Of a stretch of DNA of 46,974 bases, positions 8,421 through 18,005 are shown piece after piece. Numbering within the stretch: the first letter of the stretch is position 1; the number at the start of each line of letters is the position of its first letter. Source of the stretch: Verrucomicrobiota bacterium (GTDB taxonomy: Bacteria; Verrucomicrobiota; Verrucomicrobiia; Opitutales; Opitutaceae); assembly GCA_023457035.1 (NCBI GenBank), contig JAEWNN010000079.1, forward strand, positions 1 through 46,974. The letters are read 5' to 3'. The position numbers and the translations under genes were made by a program. The notes under the pieces were generated by a model. That model was not told the origin of the DNA. It did not search any database and was given only the letters and a program-made list of their open reading frames with translations.

Positions 8421-9038
8421 ATGAACTCCCTCACGATCAACTGGCCGCTGCTGTTGGCAGCGATGGCGCTCCTATGGTTGCCGCTGGTGTGGTTCGTGGG
8501 ACCGGTGCTGCGGAAGAAGCTCACCTTTGCGGAGCGCAACCAGAGCGTGACGATCCTGCACCTGCTCGCCTCGCCGTGGTCGTGGGTCGACCTCGTCCGG
8601 ACCGGTGCGGGGGCCTGGGTGCTGACAGGGATGGCCGTGCAGGTGCCGGAGGTTCGCGATGCCAGTCCGTACCCGGCATTGGCCATCGAAGCGGTCATCA
8701 TTGCGGTCGGCGCGGTTTCGCAGATGTACGCGACCCGCGACGTTCGCGTCCGGGTGGCACCGTTGTTCTATACAATCGGCATTGCGGCCGGTGTGGCGCC
8801 TTGGCAGGTGGCGGTGTTTGGTGGCGCGCTCGGCCTCACGTTGGCCGGGATGATCGGCCGGCCCTGGACGGCCTTCCTGCTCTTGCCCGTGGCCTTTGCT
8901 GGGGCCGCCCATTTCTTCGGCGGTCTGGTGCCGCTGCACCTCGTGCCTGCGCTGCTCTGCCTGCTTCCTCTGGCCTACTGCGTGCAAGGTGACCGTCCTC
9001 TTTCCTGGCTGGTCACCCGGACGACTTGGTCGTCATGA
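8421..9038 (+). CDS. Multi-pass membrane protein of unknown function
   Basis: 205 residues, strongly hydrophobic, with about five predicted membrane segments (near residues 8-30, 60-75, 85-105, 115-140 and 150-190). I recognise no family. A cytoplasmic basic patch, 'RKKLTFAERN', follows the first helix. The ATG at 8421 comes directly after the repeat block, so the 5' leader of the mRNA would contain a reverse octamer repeat. The gene lies alone, just upstream of the polysaccharide cluster; no functional link can be shown. It is accepted as a gene because of its coherent membrane topology and GC-rich codon pattern. Confidence 0.6.
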   Translation: MNSLTINWPLLLAAMALLWLPLVWFVGPVLRKKLTFAERNQSVTILHLLASPWSWVDLVRTGAGAWVLTGMAVQVPEVRDASPYPALAIEAVIIAVGAVSQMYATRDVRVRVAPLFYTIGIAAGVAPWQVAVFGGALGLTLAGMIGRPWTAFLLLPVAFAGAAHFFGGLVPLHLVPALLCLLPLAYCVQGDRPLSWLVTRTTWSS

Positions 9039-9229
9039 GGTTCGCCACATCGCAGATCCGCGTTGGTGAAATCCTGTCGGTTTGATCGGGCTACCTGCTA
9101 CTGGCGCCCAGCCACTTGCTGTATGAATATCCGCGTGCCCTGCGATGCCGGCACAAACAGCCGTCATTCCGTGGCGAATCAGTCGGTGGCGGGCTCGAGG
9201 TAAACGGTAAAACCTGACCCCTTTCGGGC

Positions 9230-9553
9230 TTGCTGGTTGGCTGGCTGCGAGCGGACCGGCCTGATCTACCGCGGCTCCCTCCCGACCGGAATGAGACTGT
9301 GCGCCACGATGTGCGCCGTATTGCGGAGGACGCACGGATGATGTTTTCGAATTTCTACGTTCTCCGTCCGGACCTGGCCTTCTATCGAGAGGACGGATCC
9401 GTTCGCTATGCAACTGGGCGTGAGTTCTTCTACATCGATGATAATCACTTAAGCGATGCTGGAGCGGAGGAGGTTCCTGGTCTCTTCAGTGAAGCGATTC
9501 AGAAGGCTGTTTCCGCTTCGAATGCCCCCGATCCAGCTCAGTCGAAGTTGTGA
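9230..9553 (+). pseudogene. Remnant of acyltransferase-associated SGNH domain (C-terminal fragment)
   Basis: The reading frame ends with 'FFYIDDNHLSDAGAEEV', which matches the D-x-x-H-L-S-x-x-G-A end of SGNH hydrolase domains, in particular those at the C-terminus of OafA-type acyltransferase-3 membrane proteins. Only about 100 residues remain. The N-terminal membrane part and the SGNH serine block are absent, and no upstream frame continues the protein between 9039 and 9230. I read it as the tail of a sugar O-acetyltransferase gene lost when the cluster was inserted or rearranged. Its stop overlaps the start of the following polymerase gene (TGATG), so the original operon spacing seems kept. 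Confidence 0.6.
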
Positions 9554-11052
9554 TGGAACCGCTGACTCTATCTGGTATGCGGCGGGATGTTGTGTGGGTC
9601 GCTCTGATTGTTGGAGTAGCGTGCCTGCACCGTTTCGGGACCGACGCGGTGTTCATTGGCTTGGCAATCTGGGCCTTGACCAGCCCACTCAACGCCTTCC
9701 GCGCAGTGCTCATCGCGGTTCCGCTCGTCTACAAGAATCCGCACCTGGGCCAGAATGGCATGGAGGTCGCGGTGTTGCGGTGGGTCATTCTTCTGGCCGC
9801 AGGTTGGCGAATCTATTTAGGCCTCCTCCGCGACGGCCGGTCGATTTACTGCGTTTATCCAATCCGGTTCCTGCATCTCTTCGGCGCAGTGGCCTTGGGC
9901 GCGACCTTGATTGTGAACCCGAGCGGCCTGCCCGGGTTCTTCAAACTTGCAGTGTTTGTCTTTGCGGCAACCGCGATTCTGTCGGGTTCGATGCTGGTGC
10001 GGCCGCAGGCACGTCAGCTCCTGTCCTGGCTGTTGAGCATCGGCTTGGTGTATTTTGTGGGCAGTGCGTTGTTGTCCAGGACTGGGATCGGGTACTATGA
10101 CAAACTTGCTGCCTACGCGGCGCGCACGGGGGCCGCGGGGTATGAGGAGTCCGTTGGCGATGGAGGGTTGATGGGGCTGCTCTCCCATTCGCAAAGCTTC
10201 GGCGTTTATGTCAGCATTGTTTCGATCGTGTTGTTTATCACGGCGGTGGCTTCAGTGCACCGGAAGTTGCGGTGGGTGCTCCTCGGCTTCTCGGGGTCGG
10301 GCGTGGCGCTTATGTTGATGTCCCAAACCCGGACCGCAGGCGTGGCTTTCGTCGGCGGTGCTGCGTTGTCGATGGCGTACTTGTACTTGGTCCCGAACCG
10401 GCGAGTGCGAATGCAGCGGAACTTCTCGCTGATTCAGATCGTGGGATTGGGTTTGGCAGTGGTGTTAACCTACTTCGGCGCCAGCGCGGCTGCGGGGCGG
10501 TATCCGGGCGATATTGTCCAGGCCTACATCGATAAAGGTCGAGGCGAGGGGCTGGACTTGACGGAGGCGTACGCGAACTCGCGCGGTGGATTGATCGAGC
10601 TGTCGCTTTTCAACTGGCGACGGTCACCCCTCCTCGGAGTCGGATTCGGTCGCAACTCATGGGAGGCCGCCGGCTTTGCTCAAGATGATGACGATAAGGG
10701 CATCATGCGGTATTTCTCGAATCCCAACGAGAAGGGCGTGATTTGGTCGGCGGTGCTCGAAGAAACCGGAGTAGCAGGTTTCGGTTGCTTTGTTCTCTTC
10801 GTCTTCTCGCTGCTGCGGTGGGTCCACCAAAGAGGCAACGTGCTTGCGCTCGGCGTGCTTCTCGTGGCGCTGCTATGCAATATGGGGGAGATGAATTTCT
10901 TCTCGATGGGCGGGTTGGGCCTTTTCCAATGGGCCTGCCTTGGCACCGCACTGGCGGCCGGAGAGCCGTGGCCCACCCAAGCGGCACGGGGATCAGATCG
11001 CCCACGGGTATCTGTGCCACAGGCTGTTGTTGAGAAGCGAGTCTCCGAATGA
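9553..11052 (+). CDS. O-antigen polymerase/ligase-like membrane protein (Wzy/WaaL type)
   Basis: 499 residues with about ten or more hydrophobic segments and a large loop near residues 295-395. The loop is followed by 'NWRRSPLLGVGFGRNSW' and 'NPNEKGVIWSAVLEETGVAG', which match the G-x-G-x-N ... H/N-N ... E-x-G pattern of the O-antigen ligase/polymerase superfamily. These inner-membrane proteins join lipid-linked repeat units into chains (Wzy) or move them to an acceptor (WaaL); sequence alone does not separate the two. It heads the operon. The downstream ABC flippase gene overlaps its stop by 4 bp. Base composition is visibly more AT-rich than in genes before 9 kb or after 24 kb. Confidence 0.85.
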   Translation: MEPLTLSGMRRDVVWVALIVGVACLHRFGTDAVFIGLAIWALTSPLNAFRAVLIAVPLVYKNPHLGQNGMEVAVLRWVILLAAGWRIYLGLLRDGRSIYCVYPIRFLHLFGAVALGATLIVNPSGLPGFFKLAVFVFAATAILSGSMLVRPQARQLLSWLLSIGLVYFVGSALLSRTGIGYYDKLAAYAARTGAAGYEESVGDGGLMGLLSHSQSFGVYVSIVSIVLFITAVASVHRKLRWVLLGFSGSGVALMLMSQTRTAGVAFVGGAALSMAYLYLVPNRRVRMQRNFSLIQIVGLGLAVVLTYFGASAAAGRYPGDIVQAYIDKGRGEGLDLTEAYANSRGGLIELSLFNWRRSPLLGVGFGRNSWEAAGFAQDDDDKGIMRYFSNPNEKGVIWSAVLEETGVAGFGCFVLFVFSLLRWVHQRGNVLALGVLLVALLCNMGEMNFFSMGGLGLFQWACLGTALAAGEPWPTQAARGSDRPRVSVPQAVVEKRVSE

Positions 11053-12842
11053 TGCTAATGCGAAAGTACCACGCTCTGCTGGAATACCTGCGCGGTTTCC
11101 GCTCATTGATTTCCCCGGAAGAACGGAAAGGCCTGCGGTGGTTGCTTACGCTCAACTGCATGGGGGCGCTGATCGAGACCTTCAGCATCTTCGCGATCAT
11201 GCCGTTTCTTGGTGTGGCTTCGAATCCGCAGCTCATCGAAACCAACCGATTGCTTTCCCGCGCTTATGCCCTGCTGGGGTGTTCGTCGAAGGCCCAGTTC
11301 CTGATTTGGCTGGGGTGCGCGGTAATCGCGGTCTTGGTGGTCACGAATATGATCGCGAGCTACTCGCTGTGGTACCGGACGAACTTTTGCTACCGTGTGA
11401 TTGTCGGGATGTCGGATCGCCTGTTCCGTGCCTACCTCGGGCAACCTTATGTGGCGCTCTTGCAGACCAATAGCAGCCTGTTGGGAAAGGATCTGCTCAA
11501 CGAGGTATACACGTTCTACAACAAAGCATTGGAACCGCTGACGAGCATGATCGGTCGTGCGACGACCATGTTGATTGTGGTTACGGCTTTGGCAATCTAC
11601 GACTGGCAGGCGGCACTCTTTGTCGGTGCGTTCCTCGGTGGGGGGTTTTTCGGCATATTTCTCCTCCTGCAACGGCGGCTAGCTCAGAACGGTGAGATCC
11701 TTTGGCGGGCGACTGCCGCGCGCTACAAGATTGCGGGCGAGGCGTTGGGTGGCATGAAGGAGGTGAAGTTGTTCGGCTGTGAGAATTGGTACCTTCAGCG
11801 CTTCTCGTTGGCATCGAACGAGCTCGGTCAGGCGGCAAGCCGCAGCTCGGTTTTTGCGTTGGTCCCGCGGTACGCGATCGAGAGCATTGCGTTCTCGCTG
11901 CTAGTCGGTGTGGTGCTCTGGACTCTCTACAGTGGGCGTTCGTTAGCGGATATTCTTCCGCTGATCGGAGCCTATGCATTTGCCGGGGTGCGGCTGATGC
12001 CTGCATTGCAGATTGTATACTCGAGCGCGGCAACCGTTCGCAACAACTGGGGGGCGACCCGCCGCTTGAGCGAGCTTTTCTCTCGGATCGTTCCGAGTGC
12101 GGTTCATCCGCCAAAGGACCCTCCCGCTCCGCTCGCCTTTCAGCACGGGATCCGGTTCGAGGGTGTGTCTTTCCAGTACCCGAAAACGGCCGCACCTGTA
12201 ATTCGCGGTCTTGGTGTGGAGATCCATGCGCGCCAGTGCATCGGAATCACCGGCAGCAGCGGCAGCGGCAAGACAACGGTGATGGACCTTTGCATGGGGT
12301 TGCTGACTCCGGACGAAGGACGAATCCTCATCGATGGAGTTCCGCTTGATGATGCAACCCGGCCGGCTTGGTTGCGCAATGTTGGCTATGTGCCCCAGCA
12401 GATTTTTCTGATCGATGCGTCAATCGAAGAGAATATCGCGTTCGGCATTCCGCGTGGGAGAATCGACCCAAGCGCAGTGAGGCGCGCTGCGAGTATGGCT
12501 AGCCTCGACGCGTATGTCGCATGTCTTCCTGATGGATACCGGACCCAGATTGGCGAACGAGGCGTTCGGATGAGTGGGGGACAGCGGCAGCGCCTCGCAA
12601 TAGCTCGTGCGTTATATCATGACCCGAACGTGCTGTTCTTCGACGAGGCCACCAGTGCACTTGATGGTGAAACGGAGGCTGTTATCGTGGAATCTATTCA
12701 ATCTCTGGCGCTGCAGAAAACAGTCATCATAATCGCCCACCGGCTCACTACATTGCGCTACTGTCAGCGTGTCATCGTTCTTGAGCAAGGGCGCGTGGCG
12801 CGAGATGTGACCTATGACGAGTTGATGAAGGAGAGCCCATGA
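11049..12842 (+). CDS. ABC transporter, fused membrane and ATPase domains (PglK/MsbA-like flippase)
   Basis: 597 residues. An N-terminal six-helix membrane domain (about residues 25-340) is followed by an ABC ATPase: Walker A GSSGSGKTT (402-410), Q-loop in 'NVGYVPQQIF', signature MSGGQ (508-512), Walker B ending in Asp532-Glu533 and switch His564. Exporters of this half-transporter type work as homodimers. Next to an undecaprenyl-phosphate sugar transferase and glycosyltransferases, the likely role is to flip a lipid-linked glycan across the inner membrane, as PglK does. Overlaps of 4 bp on both sides (ATGA at 11049-11052 and 12839-12842) indicate translational coupling. Confidence 0.92.
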   Translation: MMLMRKYHALLEYLRGFRSLISPEERKGLRWLLTLNCMGALIETFSIFAIMPFLGVASNPQLIETNRLLSRAYALLGCSSKAQFLIWLGCAVIAVLVVTNMIASYSLWYRTNFCYRVIVGMSDRLFRAYLGQPYVALLQTNSSLLGKDLLNEVYTFYNKALEPLTSMIGRATTMLIVVTALAIYDWQAALFVGAFLGGGFFGIFLLLQRRLAQNGEILWRATAARYKIAGEALGGMKEVKLFGCENWYLQRFSLASNELGQAASRSSVFALVPRYAIESIAFSLLVGVVLWTLYSGRSLADILPLIGAYAFAGVRLMPALQIVYSSAATVRNNWGATRRLSELFSRIVPSAVHPPKDPPAPLAFQHGIRFEGVSFQYPKTAAPVIRGLGVEIHARQCIGITGSSGSGKTTVMDLCMGLLTPDEGRILIDGVPLDDATRPAWLRNVGYVPQQIFLIDASIEENIAFGIPRGRIDPSAVRRAASMASLDAYVACLPDGYRTQIGERGVRMSGGQRQRLAIARALYHDPNVLFFDEATSALDGETEAVIVESIQSLALQKTVIIIAHRLTTLRYCQRVIVLEQGRVARDVTYDELMKESP

Positions 12843-13723
12843 GCAAGTGTCTTGAGGAGCCGTTTGCAGCCTTTGTTCGGAGGTACTCGGGTGTCCGAGT
12901 CTACCTTGCGGCCTACCACGGAAACGCAGGCGACGAGCTGATCTACTCCGGTGCATTGCAGACCTTGATGGACGCCGGTGCCATTCTTGAGGCAGAACCG
13001 CGCCGCGCGGAGGTCGTTGTGTGGCCTGGCGGCAACCCAGCAATGTGGCACGCGCACATCCGCCGCTGGCGCGAGCTTCTGAACGAAACGAGCGCGCGGT
13101 TCTTGCTGGGCCCTTGTACGCTTCAGGCGGATGAGACTCAGTGGCGGAGCACTCTTATTTCGTATCGAGAGCGAATCGAGGCTGTGTTCGTGCGTGACGA
13201 ACGAAGCTTAGCGGCAGTTGATGCGATTGCGCCTGAGCTCGGGTGTGGCGCGAGATTGGCACCGGACCCGGCGATTCATTGCCAACGGCTGCCCCGGATC
13301 ATGGCGCTCCGCGACGCCAAGCCCGGAGGTGATGTCTTGGCCGCTTTTCGTGATGACCATGAGGCGGTCGAAGAGAAGTGGAGGCAACGAGTGTTTCTAT
13401 TGGTCGTTCCGCGACGCTATCGCTTTTCGGTTCGTAATGCGCTCTTGCGTCGAGCAGCTCGGCGCAGAATCGAGGTGCGGCTGAACGAGCACCGGATTCC
13501 GGCTACGCGGGTGATGGATGTTTCGGCCACCTGTTTTTCGATGTTCATACAGACTATCGCGGCGTCTCGCGAGGTTCATACGGATCGCTTGCATGCGATG
13601 TTCGGCGCCGTACTCCTTGGTCGGCCAGTCATTGCTTACGATACTTATTACGGGAAGCTGTCCGGAGCTTGGAGCGCATTCCGCCCCTGGTTGGATGTAC
13701 CGGGCGATGTGCGGTTTGTTTGA
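12839..13723 (+). CDS. Polysaccharide pyruvyl transferase family protein
   Basis: 294 residues. The start 'YLAAYHGNAGDELIYSGAL' fits the G-N-x-G-D/N-x-x-x nucleotide-like loop at the head of PS_pyruv_trans proteins. The C-terminal part holds 'SREVHTDRLHAMFGAVLLG' and then 'RPVIAYDTYYGK', the conserved T-D-R-L-H...G block. Members transfer pyruvate from phosphoenolpyruvate to sugars as ketals, adding negative charge to the glycan. An AAGGAG ribosome-binding site stands just ahead of the ATG, inside the end of the flippase gene, with a 4-bp overlap. Confidence 0.88.
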   Translation: MSKCLEEPFAAFVRRYSGVRVYLAAYHGNAGDELIYSGALQTLMDAGAILEAEPRRAEVVVWPGGNPAMWHAHIRRWRELLNETSARFLLGPCTLQADETQWRSTLISYRERIEAVFVRDERSLAAVDAIAPELGCGARLAPDPAIHCQRLPRIMALRDAKPGGDVLAAFRDDHEAVEEKWRQRVFLLVVPRRYRFSVRNALLRRAARRRIEVRLNEHRIPATRVMDVSATCFSMFIQTIAASREVHTDRLHAMFGAVLLGRPVIAYDTYYGKLSGAWSAFRPWLDVPGDVRFV

Positions 13724-13732
13724 CGAACCACC

Positions 13733-14593
13733 ATGCCGAAGAAAAAACACCTGGTTCTTGCGGGGAATGATGCCGTCTATCCCTATGTGCTTGCGACGCT
13801 GCTTTCGGCGGTACGGAGTGGTTTGCCCGAATCGGTCGAGTTTCATCTCATCACGGACCGGCAGTCGATTGCGCGACGTGGCGCCACTTTGCATGCGGCT
13901 GCGCTGCGCACCGGTCTTGTAACCACGAGGGGCCTCAAGATTCATCATGTGGATGATGGATTCGCATCTGAATTCCCGTTGAGTTGTCACCTCACTCCTG
14001 GTGCCTATTATCGACTCCAAATTCCTAGATTGCTTGGGCAGGATCCGGGTACTGTGATATACCTCGATTGTGATATATTGGTTCGTAGCAGCCTCACTCC
14101 GCTGTTCTGCACATCACTGGGCGATAGCCTCTTGGCAGCTGTCGCGGGTGGATCGACCGGGGGTGTCGCCTTGTCCCTGGCTCCTGAATGGGGCTACTTC
14201 AATTCGGGCGTGATGGTGTTGGATCTCGACCGCTGGCGCAGCGAACGGGTCGCGGATCGTGCACTTTGCTACATTGCGCAGAATGCAGATCGAATTCGCT
14301 GGGCGGACCAGGATGCCTTGAATGCGGTTGTTGCAGGCCGATGGCTACGGCTTGATAAGGAGTGGAACTGGCAATGGATCCATGTTGCCGACGGTGGTCG
14401 CTCGGAGCCACGGGTCGTGCATTTTAGCTCGTCGCTGAAGCCTTGGCATTGGAATAGCCGGCACCCCTACACAAGTGAGTATCGCGCGGTTTTGCGTGAA
14501 GTAGGGTGGCCCGGGGGCGGTGTTACTAGGCCAACATGGCGCCAGCGCCTCTCGTTCATCTATTCAGGTTTGCGAGTTCGGGGTGCGCGTTAG
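13733..14593 (+). CDS. Family 8 glycosyltransferase
   Basis: 286 residues, retaining GT-A fold. The metal-binding DxD is Asp112-Cys-Asp114 in IYLDCDILV. It is followed by 'WGYFNSGVMVLDLDRW', 'WADQDALNAV' and the C-terminal 'VVHFSSSLKPWHW' (H-x5-K-P-W), all in the order of family 8 (LgtC/WaaI-like galactosyl- or glucosyltransferases). The donor is likely a UDP-hexose; the acceptor is unknown. It begins 9 bp after the pyruvyltransferase stop and is clearly AT-richer than the flanking chromosome. Confidence 0.92.
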   Translation: MPKKKHLVLAGNDAVYPYVLATLLSAVRSGLPESVEFHLITDRQSIARRGATLHAAALRTGLVTTRGLKIHHVDDGFASEFPLSCHLTPGAYYRLQIPRLLGQDPGTVIYLDCDILVRSSLTPLFCTSLGDSLLAAVAGGSTGGVALSLAPEWGYFNSGVMVLDLDRWRSERVADRALCYIAQNADRIRWADQDALNAVVAGRWLRLDKEWNWQWIHVADGGRSEPRVVHFSSSLKPWHWNSRHPYTSEYRAVLREVGWPGGGVTRPTWRQRLSFIYSGLRVRGAR

Positions 14594-14595
14594 CC

Positions 14596-15570
14596 ATGAA
14601 GATCTCGGTCACAATCGCCACCCACAATCGAGTTGAGCTCCTTCTGCGAACCCTGGACTCGCTGTTCTGCGCCGATTGGTCGGTCGTGGATGAATGCCCT
14701 GAGATAATTGTCGTCGAGAATGCGTGTACTGATGGTACAGTAGAAGCTGTATTGAGAATTATCGAGGAGGTACGATGCAATGGCGCGCGCTGTGCTGGTG
14801 ATCGGCCAATCGTTTCCGGGCGTTGCGGAACTGGACTCGAGTGCAGGGTGGTGTCGGAGCCTCGCGTAGGCTTAGGATGGGCTCGGCGGCGCTGTGTGGA
14901 GGAGTCGAGTGGCGATATCGTTGCTTTTCTCGATGATGACGTACTGGTCGACCCGCAATGGCCGCGGGGGCTTGTTTCCGCGTTTGCAGAGCCGGCAGTG
15001 GGTGCCGCTGGCGGGCGTGTGATCGGTTGGTGGGAGGCATGCGCGAGGCCTGAGTGGCTAACGCCGGACTTGGAGTGGGTGGTTTCCCTGTACGACAAGG
15101 GGACATTGTTCCGCCGGCAGGAGGTCCCGGAGGGAATTGGGGCGAACTTCGCAGTTCGACGTAAGGTTTTCGACGTTGTGGGGAGTTTCGACGGGGAGCT
15201 AGGCCGCTGTGGTAAGAAATTGAGCGGCGGCGAAGAGTCCGATCTCTTTCGACGTATTGCCGCTGCGGGTTTCTTGGGCGTGTATGCTGGCCCGATGATG
15301 GTTGCTCATTGGGTTGCTCCTTCCCGACTTGAGTCTTCGTATTTTGCGCGAATTGCCTATCACTATGGGCAAACACGCATTGCGATCCGAGGCCGCGGGC
15401 GCGGCCTGCCTTACCTGCGCAGCGTGTTCGGGCATGCTGCGCTTTGGGGCGGTTTCAGGTTGGCGTCGCTGTGGGCGCGCTGCCGCGGATGGGAGTGCGA
15501 TGCACGTCGTTGGCTGGTTCGTTCGCAGATAGGCCGTGGTGGCTTAGCTGCACTGCTATTGACCCGATGA
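14596..15570 (+). CDS. Family 2 glycosyltransferase
   Basis: 324 residues. The ATG at 14596 is 2 bp after the previous stop and gives the standard opening MKISVTIATHNR. GT-A features: 'EIIVVENACTDGT' (nucleotide-binding Asp), the DDD metal site in 'IVAFLDDDVLVD', 'GANFAVRRKVFDVVGSFD', and 'GGEESDLFRRI' with the catalytic-base E-D region. An insertion after residue 60 (C-rich 'RCNGARCAGDR') is unusual for the family. Inverting transferase; donor and acceptor not predictable. The gene overlaps the next by 4 bp. Confidence 0.92.
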   Translation: MKISVTIATHNRVELLLRTLDSLFCADWSVVDECPEIIVVENACTDGTVEAVLRIIEEVRCNGARCAGDRPIVSGRCGTGLECRVVSEPRVGLGWARRRCVEESSGDIVAFLDDDVLVDPQWPRGLVSAFAEPAVGAAGGRVIGWWEACARPEWLTPDLEWVVSLYDKGTLFRRQEVPEGIGANFAVRRKVFDVVGSFDGELGRCGKKLSGGEESDLFRRIAAAGFLGVYAGPMMVAHWVAPSRLESSYFARIAYHYGQTRIAIRGRGRGLPYLRSVFGHAALWGGFRLASLWARCRGWECDARRWLVRSQIGRGGLAALLLTR

Positions 15571-16859
15571 ACGACACCTCGCCGATGGGACGCGGGGCGC
15601 TCCGCGTGTTGCTCGATGTCTCGCCGCTCACGCTGCAGGCAAGACAGCGCACCGGGTTGGCCCGCGTGGCGTGGGACCTGGCTTCCGAGTTGGCTGCGAT
15701 GCCGGAGGTCGACCTGCGCGTGTGTGGTTGGGGGTCGTTGCAGTCTACCGAAGAGGTGTCGCTGCTCATGCGCGAGACCCCTTGGCTGCGCCCGGCCGCC
15801 GTGCGCGAGAGCAGGCTTGTGTCCTTGTTTTGGAGGCTCGCCGCAACCGGTGGGCGTCCGCGGCGGATCGAGGGAGCGTGGCGCGTTCGGCTGGCGCAGG
15901 CAGTCAACCTCCTGCGCGACCGTGTGCCAGGCGCGCACGGTGAGGACTTTGATATCGTGCATTCGAGCTATGCCGGTGTGCCGCGTGGCGTGCGCCGCTG
16001 GCGCCGGCCGACGGTGATCACGGTCCACGACCTTACGCCACTGCGCCTGGCATCCTCGCTTATGCCTCCGGGGCAAGTGGCGATCACGCGGCGCATACTC
16101 CGAACGATTCGACGCGATGACTGGGTTGCCTGCGTTTCGGAGCACACTCGGCGCGATTTTCTGGCGAGTCATGCTCACCCATCCGAGCGAACTGTGGTGA
16201 TCCCCAATGGGGTCGACCATGCCCGATTCCGCCCGGTTGAGCGAATGGACGAGTTGATGCGAGTGCGGCGCACATATGGCATAGGCGAGGCGCCCTTTGT
16301 CCTCACGCTGAGCTCACTCGCTCCTCACAAGAATTTGCGGATGCTCGTTGAGCTTTGGCCGGAGATTCGGCGCCGGTGGCCAGCGCATCAACTGGTGCTC
16401 GCTGGCGGGCGGGGCGCTGACGCCTCGGCGTTGATGCGTGGACTTAGCCTCGTCGGGCCACCGCCCGCGGGTCTGGTGCTTACCGGCTTCATCCCCGACA
16501 CGGACCTACCGGCGCTGTTTTCGGCTGCGGAACTTTTCGTCTTCCCGTCCTTGTATGAAGGATTCGGTCTGCCCGTGCTTGAGGCGATGGCGTGTGGTTC
16601 GCCCGTAGTTGCAGCACGCTCCTCCAGTATTCCCGAGGTGGTGGGGTCCGGTGGAGAGTTGATTGAGCCTGAAGACCAAGGGGCATGGATAGAGGCTATC
16701 GAGAGCCGGTTCCGTGCAGGTAACCGGACCTGCCCGGACCCGAGAGCTGTGGCGGCGGCGGCCGGGTTTTCATGGAAGAAAACGGCCGGGGCATATCTGG
16801 ATCTGTATGAGCAGGCTCACAAAGCTGTCACAAGCGCGAATGTAGGGAGAGGAGCTTGA
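15567..16859 (+). CDS. Family 4 glycosyltransferase
   Basis: 430 residues, GT-B fold. The ATG at 15567 overlaps the previous stop (ATGA). The N-lobe opens with 'LRVLLDVSPLTLQARQRTGL'. The donor lobe shows 'VLTLSSLAPHKNLRMLVE' and the retaining family 4 signature 'FVFPSLYEGFGLPVLEAMAC' (E-x7-E). This type commonly uses GDP-mannose or a UDP-hexose, but no donor can be assigned. It resembles the next gene in layout, which suggests an ancient duplication. Confidence 0.93.
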   Translation: MNDTSPMGRGALRVLLDVSPLTLQARQRTGLARVAWDLASELAAMPEVDLRVCGWGSLQSTEEVSLLMRETPWLRPAAVRESRLVSLFWRLAATGGRPRRIEGAWRVRLAQAVNLLRDRVPGAHGEDFDIVHSSYAGVPRGVRRWRRPTVITVHDLTPLRLASSLMPPGQVAITRRILRTIRRDDWVACVSEHTRRDFLASHAHPSERTVVIPNGVDHARFRPVERMDELMRVRRTYGIGEAPFVLTLSSLAPHKNLRMLVELWPEIRRRWPAHQLVLAGGRGADASALMRGLSLVGPPPAGLVLTGFIPDTDLPALFSAAELFVFPSLYEGFGLPVLEAMACGSPVVAARSSSIPEVVGSGGELIEPEDQGAWIEAIESRFRAGNRTCPDPRAVAAAAGFSWKKTAGAYLDLYEQAHKAVTSANVGRGA

Positions 16860-17989
16860 AACTCGCCTGCTATATTCAGCCTTGGCGAACGCCGTTGCCG
16901 TGCACCGGCGTGGGGCGACACATCAATGGTGTGACTGCCGCACTCGCCGCGAGGGAAGAGCCCAAGCTGGACTGTGTCGCTGGCCTCGGTTGGGTCGTCG
17001 CCGACCGCCTCCGGTTCGCGGAGCATCCATTGGCACATATCCCGATCCGCGGGCTGCCATGGCCTCAGTTGTCGATGGAGCGCTTGTGGAAAGCAATGCA
17101 CTGGCCGCCAGCGGACCGGTGGTTCAGCAATGTGGACTTCGTTTTTAGTCCATCGGAGGGATATCTGCCGCTTCGGCGCACGCCATGGGCCATGACCCTG
17201 CATGACGTGCAGGTGTTCGACCGTGCGCTACCGTGGTCTGACGGCCCGGAGGCTGAACGCTTCCGGCGGCGGTGGGGGCACTGGCTGTTCCGTGCCCTGC
17301 GCGACGCACGTCTGGTGTTCACGGTGTCGCAATTTTCCCTTGAACGGATGGTCGAGTGCCTCGGGGCCGACCGCAGCAAGCTGCGCGTGAGCGGAAACGG
17401 CGTCGATCCCCGCTACTTCGCAGTTGGCGCGCGGCCAAAGACCGATTTCGCCCGCGCGACGGAGGCCCCCTACGCGATCGCCGTTGGTGGCCTGCGGTAC
17501 CGGAAGGGAGGCGACCTTGTGGTGGCGGTGGCTCGCGAGCTGAAACGCCTCGGCAGCCCGCTGCGGTTGGCGATGGTGGGCCAGCACGAGCCCCGGTACG
17601 ACGAGGCGGTGCGTGATCTTGGCAACATCACCTTGCTCGGCCGGATCGGCGACGAGGAGTTGGCGGGGTATGTGCGCGCAGCCGAGGCGGTGTTCTTCCC
17701 TTCGCTCTATGAAGGTTTTGGCATCCCGGTGCTCGAAGGCATGGCTGCGGGCGTGCCAGTAGTTGCAACGAAGACGGCGTCTTTGCCCGAGGTGGCCGGC
17801 GGCCACGCCCGGTTGTTCGCCCCGGATCAGACGGAAGGGATGGCTGATGCGCTCCACGAGATCTACCGGCATCCTGACGCGCAACGTATCGCTGTGGATG
17901 GCGGACGAGCTTGGGCGCGCCTGCACACTTGGGAGGCTTGCGCGGGGCGCGTCGCCGACGCTATCCGCGACTCTCTGGCCAGCGGGTGA
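16856..17989 (+). CDS. Family 4 glycosyltransferase (TTG start)
   Basis: 377 residues. A GGGAGAGGAG ribosome-binding site precedes a TTG at 16856 that overlaps the previous stop by 4 bp, so the rare start codon is supported by both spacing and family alignment (MKLACYIQPW). Landmarks: 'CTGVGRHINGVTAAL' in the N-lobe, 'AIAVGGLRYRKGGDLVV', and 'AVFFPSLYEGFGIPVLEGMA' with the E-x7-E pair. A basic linker with 'RPKTDFARATEAP' separates the lobes. Confidence 0.92.
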   Translation: MKLACYIQPWRTPLPCTGVGRHINGVTAALAAREEPKLDCVAGLGWVVADRLRFAEHPLAHIPIRGLPWPQLSMERLWKAMHWPPADRWFSNVDFVFSPSEGYLPLRRTPWAMTLHDVQVFDRALPWSDGPEAERFRRRWGHWLFRALRDARLVFTVSQFSLERMVECLGADRSKLRVSGNGVDPRYFAVGARPKTDFARATEAPYAIAVGGLRYRKGGDLVVAVARELKRLGSPLRLAMVGQHEPRYDEAVRDLGNITLLGRIGDEELAGYVRAAEAVFFPSLYEGFGIPVLEGMAAGVPVVATKTASLPEVAGGHARLFAPDQTEGMADALHEIYRHPDAQRIAVDGGRAWARLHTWEACAGRVADAIRDSLASG

Positions 17990-18005
17990 CGGGAAAAGTG
18001 CTCCA

